Shown here in pieces: positions 51,943 through 62,038 of a stretch of 64,000 nt of DNA (within the stretch, counting starts at the first letter, position 1; each line of letters begins with the position of its first letter). Both the position numbers and the translations under genes were made by a program. Source of the DNA: Hexactinellida sp. DTS-2022 (taxonomy: Eukaryota > Porifera > Hexactinellida); assembly GCA_028753945.1 (NCBI GenBank), contig JAPNXP010000001.1, forward strand, positions 11,522,501 to 11,586,500, given 5' to 3'. A model generated the notes under the pieces. It had not been told where the DNA came from and made no database searches. It saw only the letters and a list, made by a program, of their open reading frames with translations.

Positions 51943-52251
51943 ATGGGAGCGGGAGACATCTGTGCGAAGGTGCTATTCACCATCTGCGGATTCGGAGGGT
52001 CCATGTGCTGCATGATATTCAGCATCTGGGGGTTCGTGATGCTCGCGCTGCTGGGGCTCTGCTTCTACATAGAGGCCGTAGCTCTCATCGAGGACATCCC
52101 GCCAGTCACAGGCGACACCGCCGCGAACATAACAGCCAGCTACCACACGGCAGGGATCGGCTGTTTCGCGGGAGCTGGGCTCTACGGGGTCACATTCTTC
52201 CTGTCGCTAGGGTTCTTCATTTTTGATAGAGTCAAGCCCAAGACGAATTAA
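51943..52251 (+). CDS. RNASEK: Ribonuclease kappa (RNASEK)
   Basis: A small, intronless protein of 102 residues. Two hydrophobic segments (about 10-42 and 70-92) flank a luminal loop. The signature stretch FVMLALLGLCFYIEAVALIE is characteristic of RNASEK. The C-terminus is basic (RVKPKTN). It is known as a V-ATPase-associated membrane protein required for endocytic acidification, originally described as a ribonuclease. It was placed at the first ATG that gives the family-typical length. Confidence 0.9.
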   Translation: MGAGDICAKVLFTICGFGGSMCCMIFSIWGFVMLALLGLCFYIEAVALIEDIPPVTGDTAANITASYHTAGIGCFAGAGLYGVTFFLSLGFFIFDRVKPKTN

Positions 52252-52397
52252 CTCAACACACCAGAGAGAGTTTATATGTATATTGAGGTGTGACTTAATG
52301 TTATCTTAAGTAAAGAGACACTTGTTGTATTAGTAGATTATAAACTGACATAGATACATTACACTAGTCTATAGCTATAATTAATTAGTGCTAGACA

Positions 52398-52680
52398 TAG
52401 ATGCAGTGTATTATACAGCCATTTATAAATGCGCTCCTAATCCTGGTCTGATCCAATTTCCCTCGCCTAAATCACAAATTAATGTTACGATATAGGAAAT
52501 ATTCAAATTTTCGCGCTCCTAAATTCAAATTTTCCAAAAATAATGCTCCAAAAGAGCGTCTCCCGCTCCTGGATAATTCCTTGCATAAATGCCTGGTATA
52601 ACATTCTACTGGAAAACGGTTACCATAGTATACCCTATAATTTATGCCGGTTGTTCTTATAACCGGCATCCACTGTATTC
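52398..52680. repeat. R6 repeat followed by a CAGTGGATGCCGG-type MITE
   Basis: 52398-52590 matches the intronic repeat at 4467-4640. From about 52596 to 52680 a short MITE end follows (CTTATAACCGGCATCCACTGTA), the same family as the repeats at 63495-63680. Confidence 0.6.
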
Positions 52681-52719
52681 AGTACTGTGCTTACCTGGTT
52701 TCCACTCAGTCCAGTTGGA

Positions 52720-55631
52720 ATGTTAGACTCTAAGCACACGGTCTCGCTAGCGCTCCTGACAGCTGCCCGGGAGGACAAGAAGCGAGAGCTGTCTGTGGAC
52801 TTCGGCAAGAAGGAGTACCCCCCGTCCGAGCTGGATAGTCTCCTGGAGGCGCTATACAGGGTCCGCACGCTTAACGACCTTTCTGTGCTCAGACTGCCCT
52901 CCCCGGAGCTGACAGATGCGTTCTACTCGCTCAGCAGTCTCCTCAGACTCTCGGTAACGGCCGGAGTGCTGGCTGCTCTCTCTCCCAGCATTAGCAACAT
53001 GCAGCATCTGAAGTAAGTATAAGTAGCCATTTTATGTTATATACTGACAGCTGTATTAGCATATTGCACGTTTGCTCTATTTCGTATTAACAATATGGGC
53101 ACGCATATTTTGCAAATCCTTCTTCACAAATAGTCACTACAATAGCAAGTACTAGTATATTGATTTACTTATTAAGCTGATTTGAGTTACAACATAATTC
53201 GCCTGCTATGTTGACCATGTCATATCATCTTATGTGGTGATTCAAACGTAACGCAAAACCTCTGAATATTTGACACCCGGGGCACCTTACTTCACGCATT
53301 TTGGCAATTTTATAATACGAAGGGATGGTCTGTCATATATTGGTTAGCTCTTCCCCCTTGGCCCTTGAAAAAGTTACGTAACGTTTGAAACTTTGAATAA
53401 CAAAATAGCACACATTTAACAAACCCACAACAATACTAACAAGAACTACTATTTAGTTAGACTGTGCTGTGTAGAGGTAAGCAGAGTCACTCTGTGTCTG
53501 CTATGCTAGTTAGCAGATGCTATTTTTAGCTCTGCTACAAGCCCTTATTCACTAATCTTCCCTCTCTGCCATGGCAGCGGGGTCCCCAGCGGTGGAATAT
53601 TTAGTCAAAATTTATTATTTATTATTATTAATACGTGTATCACCTATTCTGTACTCTCACAAGTTCATTATTATGTACAAGTTACTAGCTATAAACTCCG
53701 TCAACTCTCGTTATAACAAGTTATTGGTACGTACTTGTAAATTCCTTCGTTGAAAGCGGTTAATAATAATGCATTTAGTGCTCTGGGGGAAATATCCAAT
53801 TCGGGGAGTTCACTGTAGATTCTACTCCCCCTTACATGCTATTGGATAACGTTTTAATCTTGTTTTAACATTATACTCTAGGTATTTGGATTTATCTCAG
53901 AACCAACTCACCTCCCTGCCCCCAGAGATATACTCCCTTCTAGCCCTCACTTCTCTCAATCTCTGCTCGAACCGACTGACCTCTCTCCCGGAGGCCCCGC
54001 GCTCCCAGCTGCTCCCCGCCCTCACCGCCATTAACCTGGGACACAACCTCATGCAGGAGTTCCCCGTCCCTCTCCTGTACATGTCCTCCGTATCAGAGAT
54101 AGACATTCCCGCCAACTCTCTGCTCGAGATCCCGCCGGCCATTCACTTCCTCCTGCAGCTGAAGAGAATAGACGCCAGGGAGAATAAGCTCACAGGTAGC
54201 GCAGTTCAATATTAATGGGGTTAATTATATTAGAAGTTAACTCGTTAATATGAACACTGGTAAAGCGAAATATGGTTAATTAAGGAGTACAAGGTTAATT
54301 CCCTAGTCTATACAAATGCATGCAAGTGACCTCAGTTAATACGAACAAATTTCGATGGCCCCCTAGTGTTCTTATTGACAAGAGTCTACTGTCTAGGTTT
54401 GCCTAACGAGCTATCCAAGTGCAAGATAAAGAGTATGTCATTCGAATCAAACCCAATAAAGGACCGGAAGTTGAAGAAGCTGATAGAGCAGCATGGGGCT
54501 ACCAAGCCTAAATCAGTTCTCGACTATCTCAAGGCAAACGTACCCGAGTCGCGAGACGAGACTCTACCCAAACCCCAGTCCATGGTCCTTAAGGAGCTCT
54601 CTAAAGCCTCCAAATACTCAGCACTTATTAAGCAGACCACAGACTGGATAATCGAGGTATGTAGTCCTTTATCTAACCTATAGATAGAGATAGACCAATA
54701 GAACTGAATGAAGTTAGTTCTGGACGAATACAGTAAATGTACAAACTGATGTGACAAAGATAAATTCTTTATTGACCGACCACTCTATATCTAAAACCTG
54801 ATTTTCTGCCACGACTTGAACAGACGTTGATCAACGAATTTAATTTCACTAACTGTCCTATCGTATTATGTGCTATTATGAAACTGTCTGTTTGGTTATA
54901 AGAATGAGTGCATTAACCTTATGCTCTAGCTGTCAGATGCCGCTCGTGAGTATCGTCCCTTCTACTACTGCTGCGTTCTGAGGAGAGTAGACCTCTCCCA
55001 GAAGCTAGCTCTCTCCCAGTTCCTCAAGCTGCAGGCTGACATACACGCCGGCGAACAGAGCAAGAACAGACAGCTGTGCACGGTCGGGACACACGACCTC
55101 TCAGCTGTGGCTTTCCCTCTCAAGCTCTCTGTGGACTCCAGTCTGAGTGTCCGACTACAGCCACTGGGCTGCGAGGAGCAGGTGACAGCTTTTGATTTCC
55201 TGAAGCAGGTGGAGAGGGAGAGCCAGGCCAAGCTGGGCGACTACGCCTACCTCAACAGATATATCTCCCTGCTCAAGTCCACTGAGCACATCTGCTACCT
55301 GGGAGACAGCAAGGGCACTGTACTCTCAATGCCGCCCATCACCAACTGCCAGGCCAGCAAGCTGCAGGAGAGACTGAGTGACGTGTTCGTAGAGGTGAGT
55401 TCCGACCGGTCAGCCGACACGTGTCGCCGCGCTATGGAGCTGCTGCTGTCCGGCATGCTGCAGTGCGGCATCAGCTGCTCCGGGGGCGGGCCCGAGGGGG
55501 CCTCCCCCCTCCCGGCCCTGCTCGGGTCTCTCGAGATAGAACAGGTCCGCGCGGTTAATGCCGCGGGGGGGCTCGTGGGGGTGTATCCCAGCAGGAGCGA
55601 TCTGGTGGATTGGAATGTGAAGTGGAGCTAA
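52720..55631 (+). CDS. LRRC47: LRRC47 homologue (leucine-rich repeats + PheRS B3/B4 domain)
   Basis: Exons 52720-53012, 53882-54195, 54397-54656 and 54930-55631, all GT-AG and in frame, give about 522 residues (human 583). Leucine-rich repeats span about 55-230 (YLDLSQNQLTSLPPEIYSLL, SLNLCSNRLTSLPEAP, IDARENKLTGLPNELSKC). A linker follows (SVLDYLKANVPES), and the C-terminal B3/B4 tRNA-synthetase-beta-like domain (about 295-510) has REYRPFYYCCVLRRVDLSQK and TVGTHDLS. LRRC47 has been linked to translation and PheRS-like substrate recognition; its biochemical role is not settled. A MITE occupies most of intron 2 and its end abuts the exon 3 acceptor. Confidence 0.92.
53013..53881. other. LRRC47 intron 1, no other gene
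   Basis: An AT-rich intron with a remnant (about 53265-53380) of the repeat also seen at about 10440-10640 and 62680-62780, and a MITE-like end near 53695-53815 (CTCGTTATAACAAG). No coding signal. Confidence 0.55.
54230..54392. mobile_element. MITE in LRRC47 intron 2, end next to splice acceptor
   Basis: Left part TTAACTCGTTAATATGAACAC, right part GTGTTCTTATTGACAAGAGTCTACTG. The right terminus is followed immediately by the acceptor CTAG of exon 3 at 54397. Confidence 0.65.
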
Positions 55632-57044
55632 CCGTCTCTGTTTAGAGAGCCTTTAATGTTATCGTAGCAGGTAATAGTATAGCTATAGTTTTGTAGAATT
55701 CACATTAATATAATTCATATATTCGCTGTCTAACTTCAACCAATAGCATCCTTTAAGAGTCTGGGGAACTCGATAAGTTTTCAATGTACGCGAGCGATCT
55801 TCAAAAGTATATTTCTATTGATGCGAAACCGTCCGTCAGTGACAGAAGTAAATAACAATTGTAACAATGTACAATTCATTAATTCTCTAAGGCTCCCTAT
55901 TATCAGTGTTTTCTTTGACACGCTTCTAGTATAAGTGAACCAACAAAATGATTTGATGCCTAGTAGTAACATTTCATTTTTATTTTGTACCATTTATCTT
56001 TTCTATTCCTAGATTTAATTAATTAATCAAATTTGTTTAAAACTCGTACATTTCTGTCACTTTATACTGATAATTTCACTGAACTGGCAAGTTTCATTTA
56101 CTAAAGAATCGGGGGGGAATGTAAATTTAATAATACTTATATTTAGTACGGATTAAAGCAACAAATTTATTTGATTGTGCAATCTCGCCTGATTGCAAAT
56201 GAGCTAAATGGAATATAGGTACTGCCTCAGGGGTATGTAGTTTTAAAAGGTTAAGAACCCTTGCTTTGACTTGTTAATATTATTTCCACTGCTAATGAGT
56301 TCGATACAGGAATATTGGCAGTATGGGAATGAAGAATATTCCTTTGACAAAATAATAATTTAGTAAATTTACTATACAATTGTCTAGCTGTTGACAGAAT
56401 ACTACATACTACTTTATAACATTTCAATGATATTATTCATTAATTAAGTATACAGTGCAACTTCGATAATCCGAACTCGTTGGGACCAGTTAAACGTGTT
56501 CGGATAATATAGGGATGAACTAATTTATGTAACAACACTGAGGCCAGCCAAGGTACGCTCAGATAATCGAAGTTGCACTGTATTATACTGTATATTCGAT
56601 ATTATGTAGAAACCATTGTACAGCTACATGCTAAATTATTCATATTAATAGTTTTACATTGATTCGTGTAAATTAATTCACGTAATTGTATTGAATCTTT
56701 GTAGTGTATTATCAGGACAATGCCATGTGGTAAATCATGTCAGGCTAATACGTCTCGCATCGTATAAAGATTCCTTAATAAACACACACAAAGGAAGTTT
56801 ATTCATTTGATATCAACACACTAGATATAAGATAACTGATATAATAAAGTAGACTGATTCTAATTAACCACCCAGGCTGGTTTCTCTTAGATTAGCTCGA
56901 TACAGCTTCACAACTGTCCACTCTTTGTATGATCAGAATAAATACAGTATCGTGTTATATAGCGGCACGATAACTTTATACTGTTCTATTTATGTTCACG
57001 CACATTCCTTACTGCAGCAAACAAGGTTCACGATTCATACATAA
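55632..57044. other. Spacer with one intact MITE
   Basis: A TA-flanked MITE lies at 56453-56580 with perfect ends CAGTGCAACTTCGATAAT and ATCGAAGTTGCACTG. The remainder is AT-rich with no recognisable gene or RNA. Confidence 0.65.
56453..56580. mobile_element. TA-flanked MITE (CAGTGCAACTTCGATAAT)
   Basis: 128 bases, ends CAGTGCAACTTCGATAAT and ATAATCGAAGTTGCACTG, TA duplicated on both sides. The remnant at 6935-6993 is the same family. Confidence 0.88.
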
Positions 57045-59165
57045 ATGATGGATATAATTCGAGCCATAAACACGGGTACTTGCATAGAGGATTTGCTAGA
57101 GGAGGCTACGTACCTTGACGAGCTCTCCCTAGAGCCGCACCCGCCCCTCGGCGACGAGCAGATGCAGCTGTTGCACCAGGTCACCAGCTCTCTCTGCAGA
57201 GAAGCGCTCATTCTGCTCGCGCTGGGGCCCACCGGCAGCGGGAAGACGATAACCCTGAACCGACTCACGGCCGGACTGGTGCATCTGGATGTGGGGAAGC
57301 GCAAGAGCCAGGTGGAGCCCCTCTTCCGACCGGACACGTGCGACCTGTTCGACGGACGGCACCCCACCTGCTACGTGAGGGAGTTCGACTTCTCCTCCAT
57401 CCCGCCCAAACGCATGCTGGGCATAGAGCCTCTGGACACGCCCCTCAAGCTAGCTGTCATCGACACGCCGGGGTTCACAAACAAAATACAACTCAACGAG
57501 GAGATAATAACGAACGGACTCAAGTCTCTGGATTCGTTCCTCGCGACTTGCAAGCAGTCCCTGAACAGTCCCAAGGCGCAGGTGTTCGTGGTGTACTTCC
57601 TCAAGCAGACCTGGACCTGGAGCAAGGTGGACTCTAAGATTATGAAGGCCATCCAGCAGTACTACGGGACTGTCAACATGTTCTGCATAACGCACTCCCT
57701 GGTGGTGCCAGCCTTCATACAGCATCCGCTGCCGGAGGAGCTATCCGAGTTCAAGAGTTTGGATTTGCCGGACATAAACTCTCTGCGGGAAGAAGAAGAC
57801 TCGTACCTGGAGCTGGTTAGCGAGGCGGACAAGCTGGCCGCTCAGCAGGGGTTCGAGAAGAGCTGGATCTCCCTCTACAAGCGTCTCTTCAGCCTCTCCT
57901 CCCACGTCACTACCATAAAGGGGTATGTCAAAGATGCGCGAATCATCTTCTTCGAGAACTCGCCGAATCTCTCCAGCAGCAGCGACCTCGGTCTGGCCAA
58001 CCTAGTCTTCAAGTTCTCCCGCGGGCTCAACTACAACTACGGGAGTTTCTTCACGATCCTTACCAGCGCCGACGTGCTGCACTCCGCCACGCAGTACCTG
58101 CTGCTGCCCACCTCGCTGGACCGGAGTCGCGTGAGCAGACTTCCCGTGGAGCGGGAGGAGGCGCTGCTCTCGCCATTCCAGAAGTACGACATAGACTGCG
58201 TCCGGAAGGGACAGATGGACTTCTTCGAGGAGTGCAGGGGGGTCATAGAGGACATCAGTCGCGACAAGATACACAGGATAAGTCGCAGCTTCTTCAAGTC
58301 CAGTCTCCCCTCCGTGGAGGATGGGAAGCCGCTGCAGAAGTCGGACAGCCCGCACCGGTTCGTCTCTCAGGACAGCTCCCGCTCCTGCAGCTCCACCCTC
58401 TCGGACACGGACATCAGCAGCAGCGCCTCGGACAGCGAGGGCAGTCGCCGCGTCAAGCTGAAGCTGCGCAGCATAAAGGCGCTCTGGTCCGACCTCTTCG
58501 AGAGTCGGGAGGAGGGCTTCCAGTTCCTCACGGAGGAGACCAAGAACATCCCGCAGTCCACGCAGCCCAACCGGAAGTACCCGCGCATCCACCTGCGCGA
58601 CAGGCTGGACAAGCCAGAGCTGTGCGCCACGGCCCGCAGGAAGAGCGCGCCTCTCTTCTCCAGCATCGGACTGTTCAACCCGGAGCTCGCGCTGCTGCTC
58701 TCCAAGAAGAGAGCCTCGGACCCCTCCACGCCCTTCCACCCGGCGGACTCCTCCTCCAACAACATCCGACTGAAGAAGAGCCACTCGGAGTCCCCGATAT
58801 CGGCCCGAGCGCCGCCCCCCTCGAGAGCGCCGCTCTCCAAGTCCCAGCTGAGCAGACCGCGGGCCGGCTCACAGGTGCTCCGGTCTGTCAGCGAGGGCTG
58901 CTTCACTTTGGAAAAGAAAGAAGCCAGGCCACCCAAGGTAGTGAGAGCCCCGCCTCTACAGGTCCTGCCCAATGACCTGGAGGAGACAATAGTTAACTTG
59001 ATAGGAGACGAGCGCAAGAGATGCATGCTTTGTAAGGAAAATGTTATTTATTCGATTTGTCCCAAGTGTAAGAGAGGATATTGCGAAGCGTGTGTCGTCA
59101 CATTCTCTGGGTTCCAGAAAATTTGTAAATTTGATTCATCTATTATGGAAAGTGTCTCTTTATAA
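57045..59165 (+). CDS. P-loop GTPase-like protein with C-terminal cysteine-rich domain
   Basis: An intronless protein of 706 residues (a second ATG follows at codon 2). Walker A GPTGSGKT is at 61-68 and the G3-like DTPG at 140-143 (AVIDTPGFTNKIQ). The G4 NKxD/TKxD motif is not evident, with THS at the expected place (FCITHSLV). The G domain of about 280 residues resembles TRAFAC/septin-AIG1-like GTPases in general layout. A disordered Ser/Arg-rich region follows (about 430-640), and the last 50 residues have eight Cys in CMLC, CPKC, CEAC and later positions, suggesting a RING- or B-box-like zinc domain. I do not recognise the exact family. A GTPase that couples to ubiquitin or protein binding is a guess. 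Confidence 0.75.
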   Translation: MMDIIRAINTGTCIEDLLEEATYLDELSLEPHPPLGDEQMQLLHQVTSSLCREALILLALGPTGSGKTITLNRLTAGLVHLDVGKRKSQVEPLFRPDTCDLFDGRHPTCYVREFDFSSIPPKRMLGIEPLDTPLKLAVIDTPGFTNKIQLNEEIITNGLKSLDSFLATCKQSLNSPKAQVFVVYFLKQTWTWSKVDSKIMKAIQQYYGTVNMFCITHSLVVPAFIQHPLPEELSEFKSLDLPDINSLREEEDSYLELVSEADKLAAQQGFEKSWISLYKRLFSLSSHVTTIKGYVKDARIIFFENSPNLSSSSDLGLANLVFKFSRGLNYNYGSFFTILTSADVLHSATQYLLLPTSLDRSRVSRLPVEREEALLSPFQKYDIDCVRKGQMDFFEECRGVIEDISRDKIHRISRSFFKSSLPSVEDGKPLQKSDSPHRFVSQDSSRSCSSTLSDTDISSSASDSEGSRRVKLKLRSIKALWSDLFESREEGFQFLTEETKNIPQSTQPNRKYPRIHLRDRLDKPELCATARRKSAPLFSSIGLFNPELALLLSKKRASDPSTPFHPADSSSNNIRLKKSHSESPISARAPPPSRAPLSKSQLSRPRAGSQVLRSVSEGCFTLEKKEARPPKVVRAPPLQVLPNDLEETIVNLIGDERKRCMLCKENVIYSICPKCKRGYCEACVVTFSGFQKICKFDSSIMESVSL

Positions 59166-59490
59166 TTTTTATGTATTTGTACACCTCTGTACATACATAC
59201 ATACAACCATTATTCTGATAAATATATTTCATATAGTATATCTTATTATGTCGAGTTAAATTATATTCCTGTTTGCATAGAGTGGTCAAGTTATAAGCCA
59301 GTTATCCTGAGTTATCAAGGTATACTCAATATAACCTCAATATACGCCGAACTTTTTAAAGCGACATATTCAAAAAATTACAGATATAATAAATTAAAAA
59401 ATTAAGCATTTACCAAACTCTTTCACTAAATAGTTAATTACAGTGTTACACTATAGTCTTTAATAGCGAGGCTAATAATTGAGTTGTAGA
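59166..59490. other. Short AT-rich spacer
   Basis: It contains the 3' UTR of the GTPase-like gene and the upstream region of NHL copy B. Nothing else is recognised. The sequence directly upstream of the start has no similarity to that of NHL copy A. Confidence 0.5.
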
Positions 59491-60726
59491 ATGGCTAGTG
59501 CAAATGTGCCAGTAGAGAGTTCCTTCCTGTTAGAGGTGGAGAGAGCACGAGCAGAGGTACGGGAGAGAGTAGCCAGAGCTCACCAGGTGCTGCGAGAGAG
59601 AGAGACAGCACTGCTGTCAGAGCTGCAGCAGCTAGAGGATGTCTACAGGGGAGAGGGAGTAGACAGGCAAGTTGCTCAGCTGAGAACAACCAAGGAACAT
59701 GCTATTGCTACTCTCTCGGATAACAAGAACAAAGAGTTCCTTGCACAGCACGTAGCTCTACTGGACACCCAGATGAGAGAGCTAGCAGCTGATCTCGAGA
59801 CAGCCAGAGACAGGATGGGACGAGTGGAGCTGGAGTGGGATGGAGACCTGGAAGGAATACTGAGAGGGACAGGATCGATTCGAGTGAGAGGAGCACCTGA
59901 CTACAGGGAGAAAGGAAATCCTGTGACGGTAGCTGGGAAACACAGAGAGAAGAAATCTACAACACCTGGAGAGTTCTGTTATCCTAAGTCAATCGCTATA
60001 GACTCTGAGACGAATAATATTTATATTTGTGATGGAATGAATAACCGAGTACAAGTCTTTAACAAATCTCTAGAATTCCTATTCGCTTTCACTGAAGAGA
60101 TGAATTATCCACATGGTATCTGTATCTATCTTAGGAAAGTCTATGTCACACAGTTAGGTGCTGATTCTCTCTCTGTATACTCTATCGAAGGTAAATACAT
60201 ACAATCAGTTGGAAGAAGAGGCAAAAAAGAACTGGAATTTGATTTGCCTAGAGGAGTTGCTGTATCAAATGTGGATAATCTGATTTACATTTGTGACTAT
60301 TGGAACAATCGGATTCATTGTCTGAATTTGAATTTGACTTTCAATTCATTCATTTCTAAAGTTAACCGTCCTAGAGATATCAAGCTGACACCACAAGATA
60401 TTGTAGTGTTGACAGCTGGAAGTCCATGTATCCAATTCTATGATTACTCACATCAGCTGATTAGACAGATAGTAACACAAGGAGAAGGTAATCAGGTGAT
60501 TAATCCTTGTTGCTTCTGTCTAGACAGAGATTTCAATATTCTGATGACTGACAGATCAGCTGATAGAGTTCTGATATTCTCTAACAGAGGACAACTGCTG
60601 CATAAGTTTGGGAAGAGAGGAGAGGGAAGAGGAGACCTTATCTCTCCTGCTGGTATAGCTGTGGATAGAGAAGATAGAATTGTAGTAGTGTCTGAGAATC
60701 CTAAATACTGTATTCAGTTATTCTAA
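59491..60726 (+). CDS. Coiled-coil/NHL beta-propeller protein, copy B
   Basis: An intronless protein of 411 residues, starting at the ATG at 59491 (MASANVPVESSF). It has the same layout as copy A at 1796-3031: coiled coil about 10-125, NHL propeller about 150-411 with NNRVQVFN, NNRIHCLN and DRVLIFSNRGQLLHKF blades. Compared with copy A, the first 150 codons differ at only two adjacent codons (QT to HA). The remaining 260 codons differ at 33 amino acids but only 6 silent positions. Changed residues recur at the start of successive blades and at the turn before the last strand. No RING or B-box is present. Function is unknown; a family of paralogous binding proteins with a varying recognition face is inferred. 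Confidence 0.87.
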   Translation: MASANVPVESSFLLEVERARAEVRERVARAHQVLRERETALLSELQQLEDVYRGEGVDRQVAQLRTTKEHAIATLSDNKNKEFLAQHVALLDTQMRELAADLETARDRMGRVELEWDGDLEGILRGTGSIRVRGAPDYREKGNPVTVAGKHREKKSTTPGEFCYPKSIAIDSETNNIYICDGMNNRVQVFNKSLEFLFAFTEEMNYPHGICIYLRKVYVTQLGADSLSVYSIEGKYIQSVGRRGKKELEFDLPRGVAVSNVDNLIYICDYWNNRIHCLNLNLTFNSFISKVNRPRDIKLTPQDIVVLTAGSPCIQFYDYSHQLIRQIVTQGEGNQVINPCCFCLDRDFNILMTDRSADRVLIFSNRGQLLHKFGKRGEGRGDLISPAGIAVDREDRIVVVSENPKYCIQLF

Positions 60727-61908
60727 TTGTTAACTATTTTATTACGGACATTTATACTCTAGAGTCTAGTCTATATGCCCATTCATTTCTTGTTGAATAC
60801 AGAAGGTTATAGTATTGTGACTACATATGTTTTCATCGCGATGCAATCGAGACCGATGGGTTTGTGTATATAAATACAATTGTTGTTTGTGTGTTGGTTA
60901 GGAATAATTCGGAATTTCCATACGGTTTAGAGAACTGAAATTTGCTTTTGCGACCAAGTATTTTGTATCTAAGCGAGCTAACTGAGGTTAAATTTTATTT
61001 TAGTTTCTAACGAGTATTCTGGGTAAACAAGTATGCTAAACACGAAGTCGGCTTTAACAATCTATACTATTAATATGCATTGTTCTTGTTGTTTATAATA
61101 AATACGTAAACAAATAAATGAATAGTCGAAATGAACATAAAGTCTCTAGTTACAAATTTGATTGACCAAAAATAGTCAACTGAAATTTTCGAGAGTATTT
61201 TGTATCTAAGCAATCATTACTGAGATTAAATTTGAATGTTAACCTTCTGAAATAGAAATACGATTAGTACTGAAATCCTTAATGATCAATCTCACTCAAA
61301 TATATTTGAACAGGGCCAAAATATTTCCATGTTTATTGTGTTAAATAACAGAGCTATTTAATGTCGTGGCTTCAATACGCCTATATACTGCAGTTTGTAA
61401 TACTGCATAGATGTACTTTGGGAGTTGAGGATAGTGCCTCCACTAGAAATGTTTGACTGATTTTGTAAAGTTACAGTAACTAATTCACATAAAATTTTGG
61501 TTCAGTGATGTGCGGCTAAACCATCTAAAAATCGTCTCCCTGAAACGCATTTGCGAAAATGCGTTTCAGGAATTCCCTAGAATCCCAAAAATTTTTATCG
61601 CCAGCTACGCTCACTCATGATTAAAAAATTGCAGCTGTGCCAACTCATTTCCCTTGGTGGCAACTTGTTGGGTATTTGATAGTGCCTCCAAGGAAAATGC
61701 TGTCGGAACAGCTGCAATTTTGGATTTTTCGCCATGTCATCATTACTATGAAGGTGTTAAATTATTTCAGAAAGGTATTTCGGAAGGCAACGACTTAGAG
61801 TGGTGGAGTTTCCATTTAGCTCACTACATTTTAGAGATATTCAAGTTTCATTAGAATATAATAGGTGATGACTCAGCATTTTTTTATGTGCGTGTTGGAT
61901 GATCACAG

Positions 61909-62038
61909 TGGCGGCGCCAGGCGGGGGCCATGGCCCCCCTTTTTGAGGCTACCCCCCCCTAGAATAACAATGTGTGGCCCCCCTCTAACCTCCCTGGCCC
62001 CCCAAAGCTCCCCTACCTGAAAATCCTGGCGCCGCCTT
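61909..62038. mobile_element. hAT-like MITE (CAGTGGCGGCGCCAGG ends), second copy
   Basis: Ends CAGTGGCGGCGCCAGG and CCTGGCGCCGCC enclose GGCCCCCC runs. Flanks read TTGGATGATCAC (left) and TTGGATGATCACCC (right), so TGGATGATCA is duplicated around it. The empty site at the related repeat near 32565 reads TTGGGTGTTCACCC. Confidence 0.75.

Noticed and set aside
58002-58784. 260-codon minus-strand frame opposite the GTPase-like gene
   Set aside because: It is a shadow of a GC-rich plus-strand gene that has Walker A, DTPG and a Cys-rich end in the sense frame.
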